A stretch of 64,000 nt of DNA from Serratia fonticola. GTDB lineage: Bacteria > Pseudomonadota > Gammaproteobacteria > Enterobacterales > Enterobacteriaceae. The number at the start of each line of letters is the position of its first letter. The stretch's first letter is position 1. A model generated the notes under the pieces. That model had not been told where the DNA came from. It did not search any database and worked only from the letters and a program-made list of their open reading frames with translations. The stretch is from assembly GCF_001006005.1 (NCBI RefSeq), contig NZ_CP011254.1, positions 4,836,001 to 4,900,000 of the forward strand, read 5' to 3'. This document shows, in pieces, positions 1 to 8,464 of this stretch. Made by a program: the position numbers and the translations under genes.

Positions 1-333
1 GGCATAAATCACGCCCAGGCCAACCACAATTGCCGTTGGGGCGCAAATCAGCCCCAGCAAAGCACATAGCGCACCACGCAGCCCGCGAAACTCCATCCCC
101 ACCGCCACGGAAAGGTTAATGACGTTGCCACCCGGCAGGAACTGGCACAATCCCAACAGTTCGGTGAACTGCTCAGCGGTTAACCAACGGCGTTGTTCCA
201 CCAACATGCTGCGCGCCAGCGGCAGCACTCCGCCAAAACCAATCAAACCAAGCATAAGAAAACCTGAAAACAGTTGACCATTGCTCGGTGGCTGATTGAC
301 TTCATGATCCTGTACCGCGTTAGAGTCAGACAT
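1..333 (-). CDS. chrA: Chromate transporter (CHR) family protein, N-terminal part, cut by window edge
   Basis: The frame runs from an ATG at 333 to the left edge without a stop, giving 111 residues. It contains the CHR-family signature: a glycine-rich FGGVLPLAR stretch near residue 33, then VEQRRWLT, and a QFLPGGNVINL segment near residue 67 that matches the QxLPGxN motif of chromate-ion-transporter domains. Hydrophobic segments on both sides fit an inner-membrane protein. The family exports chromate or related oxyanions, but many members have no tested substrate. The gene is divergent from the LysR gene 105 bp away, so that regulator may control it. Only one half-domain is visible, so short two-gene (ChrA1/ChrA2) and long forms cannot be told apart. 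Confidence 0.75.
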   Translation of the reverse strand, partial: MSDSNAVQDHEVNQPPSNGQLFSGFLMLGLIGFGGVLPLARSMLVEQRRWLTAEQFTELLGLCQFLPGGNVINLSVAVGMEFRGLRGALCALLGLICAPTAIVVGLGVIYA

Positions 334-438
334 TGCATTTCCTACATCACCCGAGTTGTTATCTCGCATGATGCGCGCGGCCATGTCATGATGTCTAATG
401 CATTTCTAAACCAGTTTCGATACCTATAAGGTATGAAT

Positions 439-1344
439 ATGATTGAGCTACGCCGCCTGCGGGCGTTCGTTACCGTGGTTGAAGAAGGAAATATCACCCG
501 TGCCGCGGCTCGGTTGCACATTCAGCAACCGCCGCTGACCCGTTTGCTGCAAGGGTTGGAGGAAGAACTGGGCGTAAAATTGTTACAACGATTACCGCGT
601 GGAGTGCGCACCACAGAGGCAGGAAGCGTGCTGTTTAACGAGGCAAGAGCTTTACTGACAAGAGCCGAGAAGTTGACCGAAGCGGTCCATCGTGCGGCAC
701 GGGGTGAGCAAGGTCATTTGGCGATCGGCTTTACCAGTTCGGCGGCGCTGCATCCGTTTGTGCCCAATCTGTTACGCCGTTACCGCGATATTCTGCCCGG
801 GATCACCACATTGCTGGAAGAGGCTGGCAGCGGAGAGCTAATGGAAGCCTTGGTAGATGAACGCCTGGATGTGGCTTTCGTACGCTCGCCGGTGAGCGGG
901 ATACCAGGGTTGTTGATCGAACCTGTACTGCTTGAACCCATGCTGATCGCCTTGCCTGTTGGCCATCGTTTGGCGATAGACAGCAGCGAAAAGGTCCCCC
1001 TGACCGAACTGATCCACGAACCGCTGATCCTGTATCGCCGCCCGGCGGGCCAAGGTTTGTATGATGCCATTCTGGCCGCCTGCCACCGAGCCGGTTTCAG
1101 CCCGCGCATTGTGCAAGAGGCACCACGCCTGCCCGCCACGCTGAATCTGGTCGGTGCTGGCCTGGGATTGTCAATCGTACCGGCATCCATGCGGCGTCTA
1201 GGCGGCGACGGGATCGTTTTTCGCAACATTGCCGAGGAGGCTCAACTGAGCGCCCCGCTGTATCTGGCGCTGCGCGAAAACAGTCAGTCACCGCTGATTA
1301 CCCGGTTGCGGCAGTTGGTGGCAGAAACGGTGAACGCGCTGTAG
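439..1344 (+). CDS. LysR-family transcriptional regulator
   Basis: A 301-residue protein with an N-terminal winged helix-turn-helix (residues 1-60: IELRRLRAFVTVVEEGNITR, then AARLHIQQPPLTRLLQGLE) and a periplasmic-binding-protein-like effector domain from about residue 90. The length is usual for the family. A second in-frame ATG lies at 433, but the AAGG ribosome binding site at 428-431 is spaced correctly only for 439. LysR proteins usually control a divergent neighbour, here the chromate-transporter-like gene. The inducer cannot be read from sequence. The gene converges with bglG, leaving only 7 bp, and no terminator is seen between them. Confidence 0.85.
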   Translation: MIELRRLRAFVTVVEEGNITRAAARLHIQQPPLTRLLQGLEEELGVKLLQRLPRGVRTTEAGSVLFNEARALLTRAEKLTEAVHRAARGEQGHLAIGFTSSAALHPFVPNLLRRYRDILPGITTLLEEAGSGELMEALVDERLDVAFVRSPVSGIPGLLIEPVLLEPMLIALPVGHRLAIDSSEKVPLTELIHEPLILYRRPAGQGLYDAILAACHRAGFSPRIVQEAPRLPATLNLVGAGLGLSIVPASMRRLGGDGIVFRNIAEEAQLSAPLYLALRENSQSPLITRLRQLVAETVNAL

Positions 1345-1351
1345 ACCGGGC

Positions 1352-2194
1352 CTAATCGTCCCGATCGACAATCCGCGTCAGGTGGATGACCAAGTACAGC
1401 AGCTCGTCGTTGGACATCTCCATTTGCAGCAGATTTTTCACATAGTCACGGATCACCAGTGCGCAACGATAGGCATCGGGATACTCTTTCGTCGCCTGCG
1501 AGAACAGGAAATCGTCTTTCGACTTCACCTGTTTGTTATCGATCATGCGTTGAATGAAAAACTGCATATGCAGCAGGAAACGCGAGTAATTGAGCGAGTC
1601 CGTGGCGATATCAATGCGGAAATGGTATTTGATGATGTTGAAGATATCCTTCAGCATCTTCACCGCCAACAGCGTGTGCTCCATACTCTGTACGTCGGTC
1701 TGGCCATTGACCAGATGAAAGGCAATATTCCCCGCCTCCGCTTCCGGCAACAGGATATCCAAACGCTCGTTGATCTGCGCCAGCGCCTGTAACGCCACGG
1801 CAAACTCCTGCGGATAAAAGCGTTTTACCTCATGCAACAGCCGGTTCTGAATGATGATGCCTTTACGGCAGCGCTCAATCGCAAAACTGAGATGATCCAC
1901 CAGGGTAAAAAAGATCTGTTCGTTGACCCGGCCGCCAAGCTGGCTGTTGGCCAGCCTGAGGATCATCTGCACCAGCTCGATATGCTGCTCCGGCGTGGCT
2001 TCTATCAGGCGTAGATGGTCGTGGCCGGTTTGACCATTCTGCACCACATAGACTTTTTCTATGCTGGCCGCAGCCAGCACATCTCCCACTTTGCTGTTAA
2101 ACCCGATGCCCTTGCCCATCACGATAACTTCGCGGTTATCGTTGTCGGTGGACAGCACCAGGCTGTTATTGAGCACCTTGACGACTTTCATCAT
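1352..2194 (-). CDS. bglG: BglG-family transcriptional antiterminator
   Basis: A 280-residue RNA-binding antiterminator. Residues 1-55 form the CAT co-antiterminator domain (KVLNNSLVLSTDNDNREVIV and GKGIGF are typical). Two PTS regulation domains follow, at about 70-170 and 175-275, with conserved histidines (DHLSFAIER, YLVIHLTRI). In this family the PTS phosphorylates and silences the protein when no beta-glucoside is present. When active it binds the RAT and stops terminator folding. The gene is last in the operon, 9 bp after the phospho-beta-glucosidase, and a RAT plus terminator lies ahead of the first gene. It therefore most likely controls its own operon. E. coli has bglG first, so the order is reversed here. 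Confidence 0.93.
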   Translation of the reverse strand: MMKVVKVLNNSLVLSTDNDNREVIVMGKGIGFNSKVGDVLAAASIEKVYVVQNGQTGHDHLRLIEATPEQHIELVQMILRLANSQLGGRVNEQIFFTLVDHLSFAIERCRKGIIIQNRLLHEVKRFYPQEFAVALQALAQINERLDILLPEAEAGNIAFHLVNGQTDVQSMEHTLLAVKMLKDIFNIIKYHFRIDIATDSLNYSRFLLHMQFFIQRMIDNKQVKSKDDFLFSQATKEYPDAYRCALVIRDYVKNLLQMEMSNDELLYLVIHLTRIVDRDD

Positions 2195-2203
2195 TAAACT
2201 GTG

Positions 2204-3619
2204 TTATCCACGTTGTTGGCCGTTCGAGGCAATCAGGCGCTGATACCAGGCGAAACTGTTCTTCTTGATACGCCGCAGATCGTGCAGATCCTGTTCGCCA
2301 CGGTTGACATAGATAAAACCGTAGCGCTTGGCGTAGCCCTGATGCGTGCTGACCAGATCGATAGCAGCCCACGGGCAGTAACCCAGCAGATCGACACCAT
2401 CGTTAATCGCCAACTGCATCTGTTCGATATGCGCACGCATAAAATCGATGCGGTAATCATCATTGATGATATCCCCAGACAATAGCTGGTCCGGCGCGCC
2501 GATGCCATTTTCAGTAATTAAAATCGGCAGATGATAACGTTCATAAACCTTGCGCAGCGTCAGCCGCAGGCCCACGGGGTCGATCACCCAACCATAACGC
2601 GTTTTGTCGACATACGGATTTTCCGCTGCCCGATACACGCCCGGTTCGCCCAGCATGATTTGCTGGTCCCCCGCACGAGCCGTGATATCTGAGGCATCCC
2701 CACGGCTGGCAGCGATGGTGGCGGTGGAATAGTAGTTAATCGCCACATAATCCGGCCGCCCTTGCAGCAATAGCTCCGCATCTCCATCTTCAATCACCGG
2801 GGCAAGGCCGCGATCCTGCAAATATCGCCAGGCCAACGCATTGTATCGACCATGTACCGCAACATCCAGAAAGCTCCAGCAGCGCAGCGTTTCCCAGTTA
2901 TGGGCCGCGATGGCATCCAACGGATGGCAGGTTTCCTGATACATGGCAGTGGTATTGATCGCCGGGCCGATTTTCCCCTTGGGGCAGCGCTGATGGCACA
3001 AAGCCATAACCCGCGCCTGCGCCACCAGCATATGGTGGCTTTGTTGATAAAGTACCGGCTTGGTAGGCAGTTCGCCGCCCTTTGGCACCCCGATGGCGCC
3101 AGGGTGCAGGATCATGGTGTTCTGCTCGTTGATGGTCAGCCAATATTTGACCTTATCGCCAAAGGCAGTGAACAGCACGTCCGCATACTCGACAAAGGCA
3201 TCAATGGTCTGCCGGTTGCTCCAACCCCCCTGTTGTTCCAGCACATAGGGCAGATCGAAGTGGTAGAGCGTGACCACCGGTTCAATGCCGTGCTTGAGCA
3301 GTTCATCGATCAGGTCACGATAGAACGCCAGGCCAGGCTGATTCACCTCGCCCGTGCCGTTGGGCAAAATGCGCGTCCAGGCTACGGAGAAACGGTACGC
3401 CTTCAGCCCTAATTCGGCGAACAGCTTAACGTCCTCACGAAAACGGTGGTAATGATCGCTGGCCACCTTAAAATCTGCCGTGTCGGTGGGATGATCGAGC
3501 ATATCCACAATTGAAGGACTTTTGCCGTCTTCGTCCCATGCCCCCTCAACCTGATAAGCCGAGGTTGAGGCCCCCCACAGGAAGCCTGGTGGAAAATCGT
3601 TCAGCTGTTGGTAAATCAT
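2204..3619 (-). CDS. 6-phospho-beta-glucosidase, glycoside hydrolase family 1
   Basis: A 471-residue cytoplasmic GH1 enzyme that hydrolyses phosphorylated beta-glucosides delivered by the PTS to glucose-6-phosphate plus aglycone. The N-terminus has the GH1 pattern FPPGFLWGASTSAYQVEGAW. The acid/base region is LTINEQN (near residue 175) and the nucleophile motif is ITENGIG (near residue 370). The NEQ in place of NEP is common in phospho-glucosidases. The ATG overlaps the stop of the PTS permease gene by 4 bp, which implies translational coupling. The sequence does not fix whether the substrate is arbutin, salicin or cellobiose, so no E. coli gene name (bglA, bglB, ascB) is assigned. Confidence 0.92.
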   Translation of the reverse strand: MIYQQLNDFPPGFLWGASTSAYQVEGAWDEDGKSPSIVDMLDHPTDTADFKVASDHYHRFREDVKLFAELGLKAYRFSVAWTRILPNGTGEVNQPGLAFYRDLIDELLKHGIEPVVTLYHFDLPYVLEQQGGWSNRQTIDAFVEYADVLFTAFGDKVKYWLTINEQNTMILHPGAIGVPKGGELPTKPVLYQQSHHMLVAQARVMALCHQRCPKGKIGPAINTTAMYQETCHPLDAIAAHNWETLRCWSFLDVAVHGRYNALAWRYLQDRGLAPVIEDGDAELLLQGRPDYVAINYYSTATIAASRGDASDITARAGDQQIMLGEPGVYRAAENPYVDKTRYGWVIDPVGLRLTLRKVYERYHLPILITENGIGAPDQLLSGDIINDDYRIDFMRAHIEQMQLAINDGVDLLGYCPWAAIDLVSTHQGYAKRYGFIYVNRGEQDLHDLRRIKKNSFAWYQRLIASNGQQRG

Positions 3620-5484
3620 GCGTTGTGCTCCTCAGTATGCAGCGCGACAATTTGCTCACCAAAGTTCACCGGGCCAGGCTGCCGACAGCTCAGGTGCGGA
3701 TACTGCTCACTGTTGACCACCAGCACTGGGGTGATAATGTCGTAACCCAGCGCGGTAATGGCGGCAATATCAAAGCGCACCAGCTCATCACCGATTTTCA
3801 CCCGATCGCCCACCTGCAGTTGAGAGCTGAAATGCTCACCGTTAAGATTGACGGTATCGATGCCGATATGCATCAGCACTTCCATACCGTTATCGGCCTT
3901 AATGCCCACGGCATGCTTTGAAGGCAGGAAAGTCACGATTTCCCCGTCCACAGGTGCACGCAGCACGCCTTGCTCAGGCACTATCGCCACACCCTTGCCC
4001 AACAACCCTTGCGAGAATACGTCGTCATTCACCTGTTCCAGCGCCACCAGTTGGCCTGCCAACGGGCTGTGTAGCAATGCGTCGTTACCAGACGGTGCGC
4101 TGTCTGTGGCTGTTGCCTCTTCTTCATCAACCGGATCCTCAAAGCCCAGGATCCAGGTCAAGGCAAAGGTCACGACGATAGCGATGACGCAGGTGATAAG
4201 AGCGTGCACGATATTCATCGGGTTTTCGCCGATAAAGGCCGGTAATGCCGCTAATCCTGGCGAAACAAAGGCATAGCGCACCAAACCGCTGACACCCGCG
4301 TAGACACCGGCACAGCCGCCACCGATCATGGCCGCGATCAGCGGTTTACGCAGTTTCAGCGTGACGCCGTAAAGTGAAGGTTCGGTGATCCCCAACAGCG
4401 CGGTGAAACCGGCGGATGAGGCCAATTGACGCAGGTTTTTGTTCTTGGTGCGGAACGCTACGCACAGGGTGGCCGCGCCCTGGGCGATGTTGGAAGCCAA
4501 CATGCCGGGGCCATTAATCATCTCAAAGCCGTTTTTGCTCAACTGGCCGGTAGCGATAGGTGTCATCGCCCACGCGGTGCCGGTGATCACCAGGAACGGT
4601 TGCAGCCCGCCCATTAACATCGGGATCAGCCAACTGGCCTTGCCATCGATAATCGCCGCGCCGCTGGCCACCAGATCGTTGAGGAAAATGCCGAACGGCC
4701 CCACCGCCACCAAGGCTAGCGGCGTGGTAACCAGCAGGATGATCATCGGCTTGGTGAAGAATTTAATCATGGTCGGTGAGACTTTCTCGGCAAAGCGCTC
4801 GATATAGGACATCAACCATACCGTGAAGATGATCGGCAGCACCGAACCGGCATAATCGGCCAACCGCACCGGGATGCCAATAAAATCGATTGGCGATCCG
4901 GCGGCCAGCATCTGGGCAAGATTAGGGTGCAGCAAGGCTCCCGCGATGGTCATGGCCAGAATAGGGTTACATTCAAACTTGATCGAGGCGCCATAGGCCA
5001 GCAGCACCGGCAGGAAAAAGAAGGCGGCATCGGCGATGGTATCCAGCAGATGGTAAGTTGGGCTGGCCGCGCTGATCGCCCCAGTTAACTTGAGGATCGC
5101 CAGCAGCGCCTTGATCATCCCCGCACCGGTAATAGCCGGGATCACCGGCGTAAAGGTGGTCGAAATCACGCTGATAATCTGCGTAAAGACACCGCCCTTG
5201 GCCTTGTTCTTTTGCTGTCCGCCCGGTTTGCCCTGCGGTTGGCCGATCGCTTTTTGCAACGCGCGGAAAGTCTGTTGCACGTTGTTGCCCACCACAATCT
5301 GGAACTGGCCACCGCGCTCGACCACGCTGATCACACCGGGCAAAGCTTCGATCGCTTTCGCATCGACCCGACTATCGTCGTTAAACTCCATCCGCAGGCG
5401 GGTGGCGCAGTGCGTCAGCTTACTGACGTTATCCTTCCCCCCGACCAGTGCCAATATGTCCAAGCCCAACTTGTTATAATCCAT
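3616..5484 (-). CDS. bglF: Beta-glucoside PTS permease EIIBCA
   Basis: A 622-residue three-domain PTS permease that imports and phosphorylates beta-glucosides at the inner membrane. The IIB domain (1-90) carries the phosphocysteine C26 in KLTHCATRLR. The IIC domain (about 100-455) has around ten hydrophobic segments and a GITEPSLYGVTLKLRKP stretch typical of the glucose/glucoside superfamily. A charged linker with DEEEA leads to the IIA domain (470-622), with phospho-histidine H539 in LMHIGIDTVNLNG. In E. coli the homologue also phosphorylates BglG. It is the first gene of the operon, expressed behind the leader antiterminator, with a GGGGAA ribosome binding site. Confidence 0.94.
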   Translation of the reverse strand: MDYNKLGLDILALVGGKDNVSKLTHCATRLRMEFNDDSRVDAKAIEALPGVISVVERGGQFQIVVGNNVQQTFRALQKAIGQPQGKPGGQQKNKAKGGVFTQIISVISTTFTPVIPAITGAGMIKALLAILKLTGAISAASPTYHLLDTIADAAFFFLPVLLAYGASIKFECNPILAMTIAGALLHPNLAQMLAAGSPIDFIGIPVRLADYAGSVLPIIFTVWLMSYIERFAEKVSPTMIKFFTKPMIILLVTTPLALVAVGPFGIFLNDLVASGAAIIDGKASWLIPMLMGGLQPFLVITGTAWAMTPIATGQLSKNGFEMINGPGMLASNIAQGAATLCVAFRTKNKNLRQLASSAGFTALLGITEPSLYGVTLKLRKPLIAAMIGGGCAGVYAGVSGLVRYAFVSPGLAALPAFIGENPMNIVHALITCVIAIVVTFALTWILGFEDPVDEEEATATDSAPSGNDALLHSPLAGQLVALEQVNDDVFSQGLLGKGVAIVPEQGVLRAPVDGEIVTFLPSKHAVGIKADNGMEVLMHIGIDTVNLNGEHFSSQLQVGDRVKIGDELVRFDIAAITALGYDIITPVLVVNSEQYPHLSCRQPGPVNFGEQIVALHTEEHNA

Positions 5485-5507
5485 AGGTTTTCCCCGGCAA
5501 AAAAAGC

Positions 5508-5570
5508 AAAAAAAAAGACCAAAATGAAAATGCTCCCCTTCAACAGAAGAAGTGCATTTCTATTTTGGTC
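5508..5570 (-). terminator. Leader terminator of the bgl operon
   Basis: Read on the minus strand, arms at 5570-5554 and 5533-5517 form a 17-position stem (GACCAAAAT...AAATGC) interrupted by one A-C mismatch and one G-U pair. A run of nine U follows, from + strand positions 5516-5508. A second small stem (CTTC/GAAG) sits in the loop. It lies 24 bp ahead of bglF. The upstream arm shares its GACC with the RAT, so antiterminator binding and terminator folding exclude each other. Confidence 0.93.
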
Positions 5571-5595
5571 TTGCCTGCTTGCGCAGTAACACGCC
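5567..5595 (-). promoter_or_regulatory. Ribonucleic antiterminator (RAT) for BglG
   Basis: The minus-strand leader has GTTACTGCGCAAGCAGGCAA followed by GACC. This is nearly the same as the known E. coli bgl and B. subtilis sacPA/licT RAT consensus (GTTACTGC-N4-GCAGGCAAAACC). Its last four bases are the first bases of the terminator stem. Binding of the encoded BglG here would prevent termination and allow expression of bglF and the glucosidase. Confidence 0.93.
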
Positions 5596-5629
5596 ATCAT
5601 AAAAATGATTGAGTAGCTGATTAGGCTAC

Positions 5630-5701
5630 GGCGCAAGTAATACCGCGAACGCGATCGCCAGGCAACCGGCAACGGCAAGCTTTGTGATTCGCATCACGAT
5701 T
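5630..5701 (-). promoter_or_regulatory. bgl promoter with upstream CRP site
   Basis: On the minus strand a -35-like TTGCCT (5665-5660), a 17-bp spacer and a -10-like TATTAC (5642-5637) predict a start near 5630. A CRP site, TGTGATTCGCATCACG, lies at 5698-5683. It matches the TGTGA-N6-TCACA consensus at 9 of 10 positions, and its centre is about 60-61 bp upstream of the predicted start, the class I activator distance. Catabolite control of a glucoside operon fits known biology. The promoter itself is inferred by inspection. Confidence 0.72.
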
Positions 5702-5857
5702 AGCCGCAGGAAAAATCGCAAGCGATCCAACGAAAAATCATCAAACTCTCCCGCGACCTACTGTAGCCATCCCCTTCAATAGGTTAAACTTCTCTACCTC
5801 GGCGAGTTACCTCTGCCGACCGTTGCGCTTGAATAACAATGAACCAAGGAAGTCCAC

Positions 5858-6697
5858 ATGCAACAAGGCTCTAAACTGCGGCCACCACCCATTGATGTGA
5901 TCACCATTCAGTCGCAGGTGGTCTACGGTAGCGTGGGGAATGGCATTGCCTACCGCACGTTGTTGAAGAAAAACCTGGAGGTGTTGCAGGTACCGAGCGT
6001 GTTGTTTGGTTGCCCGCCCTATTACGGCGCGCCGCACGGGGGAGCGATCTCCAGCGAATGGTTCAGCGGTTTTCTGGAAGATCTGATCGCCCGTGAAGTC
6101 GTCTGCCGCGCGCGGGCCATCATTATCGGTTACCTGGGTGACGTGGCGCAGTGCCATATTCTGGCCGACTGGCTGCCGCGGGTGATTGCCCTCAACCCGG
6201 GTATCAAGATCTATATCGATCCGGTGATGGGAGACTATGGCGAAGGGGTTTACGTCGATAAACGTCTGGTTGAGCGTTATCGCTCGCCATACCTCAATCT
6301 GGCCCATGGCCTGACGCCGAACGGTTTCGAACTGGAGCAGCTGTGCGGCATGGCGTTGAGCATGCGTGAGCAAACCGAACAGGCTGCACGGGCGCTACTC
6401 AAAGGCAATACGCAGTGGGTACTGGTCACCAGCGCGCCAGGCGTGGCCAACAGCGCTCAAGAAGTTGGCCTGTTGCTGGTCACCGCCGACGAGGCGCAAA
6501 GCTTCACCCATGCCAAAATCGATTCGCCGGTGAAGGGGACGGGTGACATGTTCACCGCGCTGTTAATTGCCCATTTGCTGCAGGGGGAACCTTTCAGCAA
6601 GGCAGTGCCGACGGCGATCCATGAGGTGTGTGCGGTATTGGAAGATGCAGCGCGTCACGGCTGGCAGGAGATCGGCCACCTGCGGGCGCTGAAATAA
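5858..6697 (+). CDS. pdxK: Pyridoxal/pyridoxine kinase
   Basis: A 279-residue cytoplasmic kinase that phosphorylates B6 vitamers (pyridoxal, pyridoxine, pyridoxamine) in the salvage route to pyridoxal 5-phosphate. The N-terminal TIQSQVVYGSVGNGIA is almost identical to E. coli PdxK and less like PdxY. The ribokinase-fold anion hole and catalytic aspartate are in KGTGDMFTALL near residue 228, and DPVMGD lies near 127. A GGAAG ribosome binding site precedes the ATG. It is divergent from bglF and converges with ycgR. PdxY remains an alternative name, but the chemistry is the same. Confidence 0.88.
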   Translation: MQQGSKLRPPPIDVITIQSQVVYGSVGNGIAYRTLLKKNLEVLQVPSVLFGCPPYYGAPHGGAISSEWFSGFLEDLIAREVVCRARAIIIGYLGDVAQCHILADWLPRVIALNPGIKIYIDPVMGDYGEGVYVDKRLVERYRSPYLNLAHGLTPNGFELEQLCGMALSMREQTEQAARALLKGNTQWVLVTSAPGVANSAQEVGLLLVTADEAQSFTHAKIDSPVKGTGDMFTALLIAHLLQGEPFSKAVPTAIHEVCAVLEDAARHGWQEIGHLRALK

Positions 6698-6705
6698 CGG
6701 CAGAC

Positions 6706-6726
6706 GGCGCAGGTAGCCCCTGCGCC
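6706..6726. terminator. Hairpin between convergent pdxK and ycgR
   Basis: A perfect 8-bp stem, GGCGCAGG/CCTGCGCC, with a 5-base loop lies just after the pdxK stop and before the ycgR stop. There is no clear U-run on either strand, so it is a weak bidirectional terminator candidate or an mRNA end-protecting stem. Confidence 0.4.
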
Positions 6727-6734
6727 ATGGCCAC

Positions 6735-7445
6735 TCACCGTTTTTTCTTCTTGTTGAAATCCAATTCAAAAGCAAACACCGCGCTTTGAATTTTGCGTTC
6801 GGTCAGCATTCCCATCTTGAGAAAACGGCAGGACAGGCGCATGAAATGATGCGTTTGGTCTTCATCAATATCATGATCTTGATTCACGGCGATCAGTTCC
6901 ATATTCACCTTGAACTTGCCGTAATCCCCCAAATCCAATTGCGCCTTATTAAACACCAGCCCCGGCTGCATATAGTCGGGTACCGCGCCATCAATACGCA
7001 AACCAACGCCACCCGGCGAAAGATCGTGAATTCGCAGTTGATAAGGGGTGCCATCGCTGTGTTCACCGTTACAGAAGAACTCACGCCAATAAGGCGTGGT
7101 GATACGTAACTGGCGGCGACGCTGGATATAAACCAATTGTTTCGGCAGGCACGCCTCGTAAACCGGCATGTCGTTATGCTCGGTCAGCTGCGCCTGGTCG
7201 ACGGAGAATTCGATTTTTGCATCATGGTTTTCAATCACAATGCTGAATTTCCCACCGGGGATCTGCTCTGGAGCATCGCAATCAAAGACGATGTTATCAG
7301 CGCCAACGCTCAATAATTGGCCAATGAATTCATGTTGTTGATTGACGACACGCAGCGGCGTTCTTTGCTTATAAATGTCGCGCAAGATTGCCAGAACTTC
7401 AAAACGCTCCTGCTTGATAAACCGTCCGTTATCAATATGTTCCAC
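6735..7445 (-). CDS. ycgR: YcgR-like flagellar brake protein, PilZ domain
   Basis: A 236-residue cytoplasmic c-di-GMP effector. Residues about 1-105 form the YcgR N-terminal domain. The PilZ domain (about 110-225) shows both c-di-GMP signatures: RRRQLR (RxxxR) near residue 112 and DLSPGGVG (D/NxSxxG) near 146. In E. coli the bound form acts on the flagellar motor and slows swimming at high c-di-GMP. The start is GTG at 7445 with a GGAG upstream. It is not next to flagellar genes in this window. The lysine-rich C-terminus (NKKKKR) is unremarkable for the family. Confidence 0.87.
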   Translation of the reverse strand: MEHIDNGRFIKQERFEVLAILRDIYKQRTPLRVVNQQHEFIGQLLSVGADNIVFDCDAPEQIPGGKFSIVIENHDAKIEFSVDQAQLTEHNDMPVYEACLPKQLVYIQRRRQLRITTPYWREFFCNGEHSDGTPYQLRIHDLSPGGVGLRIDGAVPDYMQPGLVFNKAQLDLGDYGKFKVNMELIAVNQDHDIDEDQTHHFMRLSCRFLKMGMLTERKIQSAVFAFELDFNKKKKR

Positions 7446-7517
7446 CCGTCACTCCCAGCATTGTCCATCGACGCTAACGCTTTCCTTACGCAATCATCAC
7501 CGCCATCAATACTAAAG

Positions 7518-8300
7518 TCAAATTTCCCAGCGTTGCCATAATAATGGCAATAGCCGGGCAAAACGGGCTGCCCATGCTGCCTGGCCCGCACTATCCCCGA
7601 TTAAATCCTGGCGGATCTCAATGCCAACATAAGGTAATTCATGGCGTTCCGCATGCACCGGCAGCGTGTAGTCGGTCGCATCAGTCATCGCATAAGGCTC
7701 ATTGATACCGACCTGTAAATCCCCTTCTGCACGCAGCAACTCCGCCAACAGCAGGGCAAATTGTGGATGGCGGTTAAACAGTAGCCCAACCTGCCACGGC
7801 CGCGCATCGCCTTTAAACACCGGCGTAAAGCTGTGCATGGCGATCACCGCGCAGGGTTGGTTATTGGCGCGGCGAGCTTCCAGCGTGTGATTGATGGCCT
7901 GGTGATAAGGTTGAAAAATTTCCTGTTCACGGGCGCCCGCTTCGGCCGCGCTGATCCCTTGGTTGCCAGGTATTGGCGTAACTTCCGATAACGGTGGGAT
8001 CGAACTGGCAATACCCGGCGTACGGTTACAGTCGATCACCAAACGCGAGTAGTGCTGATGGATTAATGTTGCATCCAACTGTTGGGCCAGCAGGCGGGAA
8101 ACCGCCAGCGCACCGATATCCCAACCGATATGCCGATCGATATCGCCGCTGGCCAGCCCAAGATCGCCCAAACGTTTTGGGATGGCCTGCCCCGCGTGAT
8201 CGCACAGCAGTAAGAAAGGAGAAGTCGCCTGTGGCAGCTCAACGCTCACGGCCGCAGGCTCATCGGCAGACAACAAGGTTGGGGTATAAGGGTGATACAT
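7518..8300 (-). CDS. N-formylglutamate amidohydrolase family protein
   Basis: A 260-residue HutG-type zinc hydrolase family member (FGase/COG3931-like). LLLCDHAGQAIPKRLGDLGL and DIDRHIGWDIGA carry the conserved Asp/His residues, and the HYSRLVIDCNRTP stretch is a hallmark of the family. VIAMHSFTPVF supplies a further histidine. Family members hydrolyse N-formyl-L-glutamate or related N-acyl amino acids. No hut genes are nearby, so a role in histidine degradation is not supported by context. The start ATG has a GGAG ribosome binding site. The gene appears to stand alone between ycgR and olsF. Confidence 0.82.
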   Translation of the reverse strand: MYHPYTPTLLSADEPAAVSVELPQATSPFLLLCDHAGQAIPKRLGDLGLASGDIDRHIGWDIGALAVSRLLAQQLDATLIHQHYSRLVIDCNRTPGIASSIPPLSEVTPIPGNQGISAAEAGAREQEIFQPYHQAINHTLEARRANNQPCAVIAMHSFTPVFKGDARPWQVGLLFNRHPQFALLLAELLRAEGDLQVGINEPYAMTDATDYTLPVHAERHELPYVGIEIRQDLIGDSAGQAAWAARFARLLPLLWQRWEI

Positions 8301-8464
8301 AGGGCACTCCGGCGCGAGAAAGCGCTAATTCTAGGCGATCCTCTCACCGGCTACCAATATCCCATGGGAGAATCTGGCGTGGCCGCACTTTCGGTCAAAA
8401 CGGAGCCTGCATCTCATGACCCATTGATATTATGAATAGGCGCAACCCTACATTGTTAGCCAAG

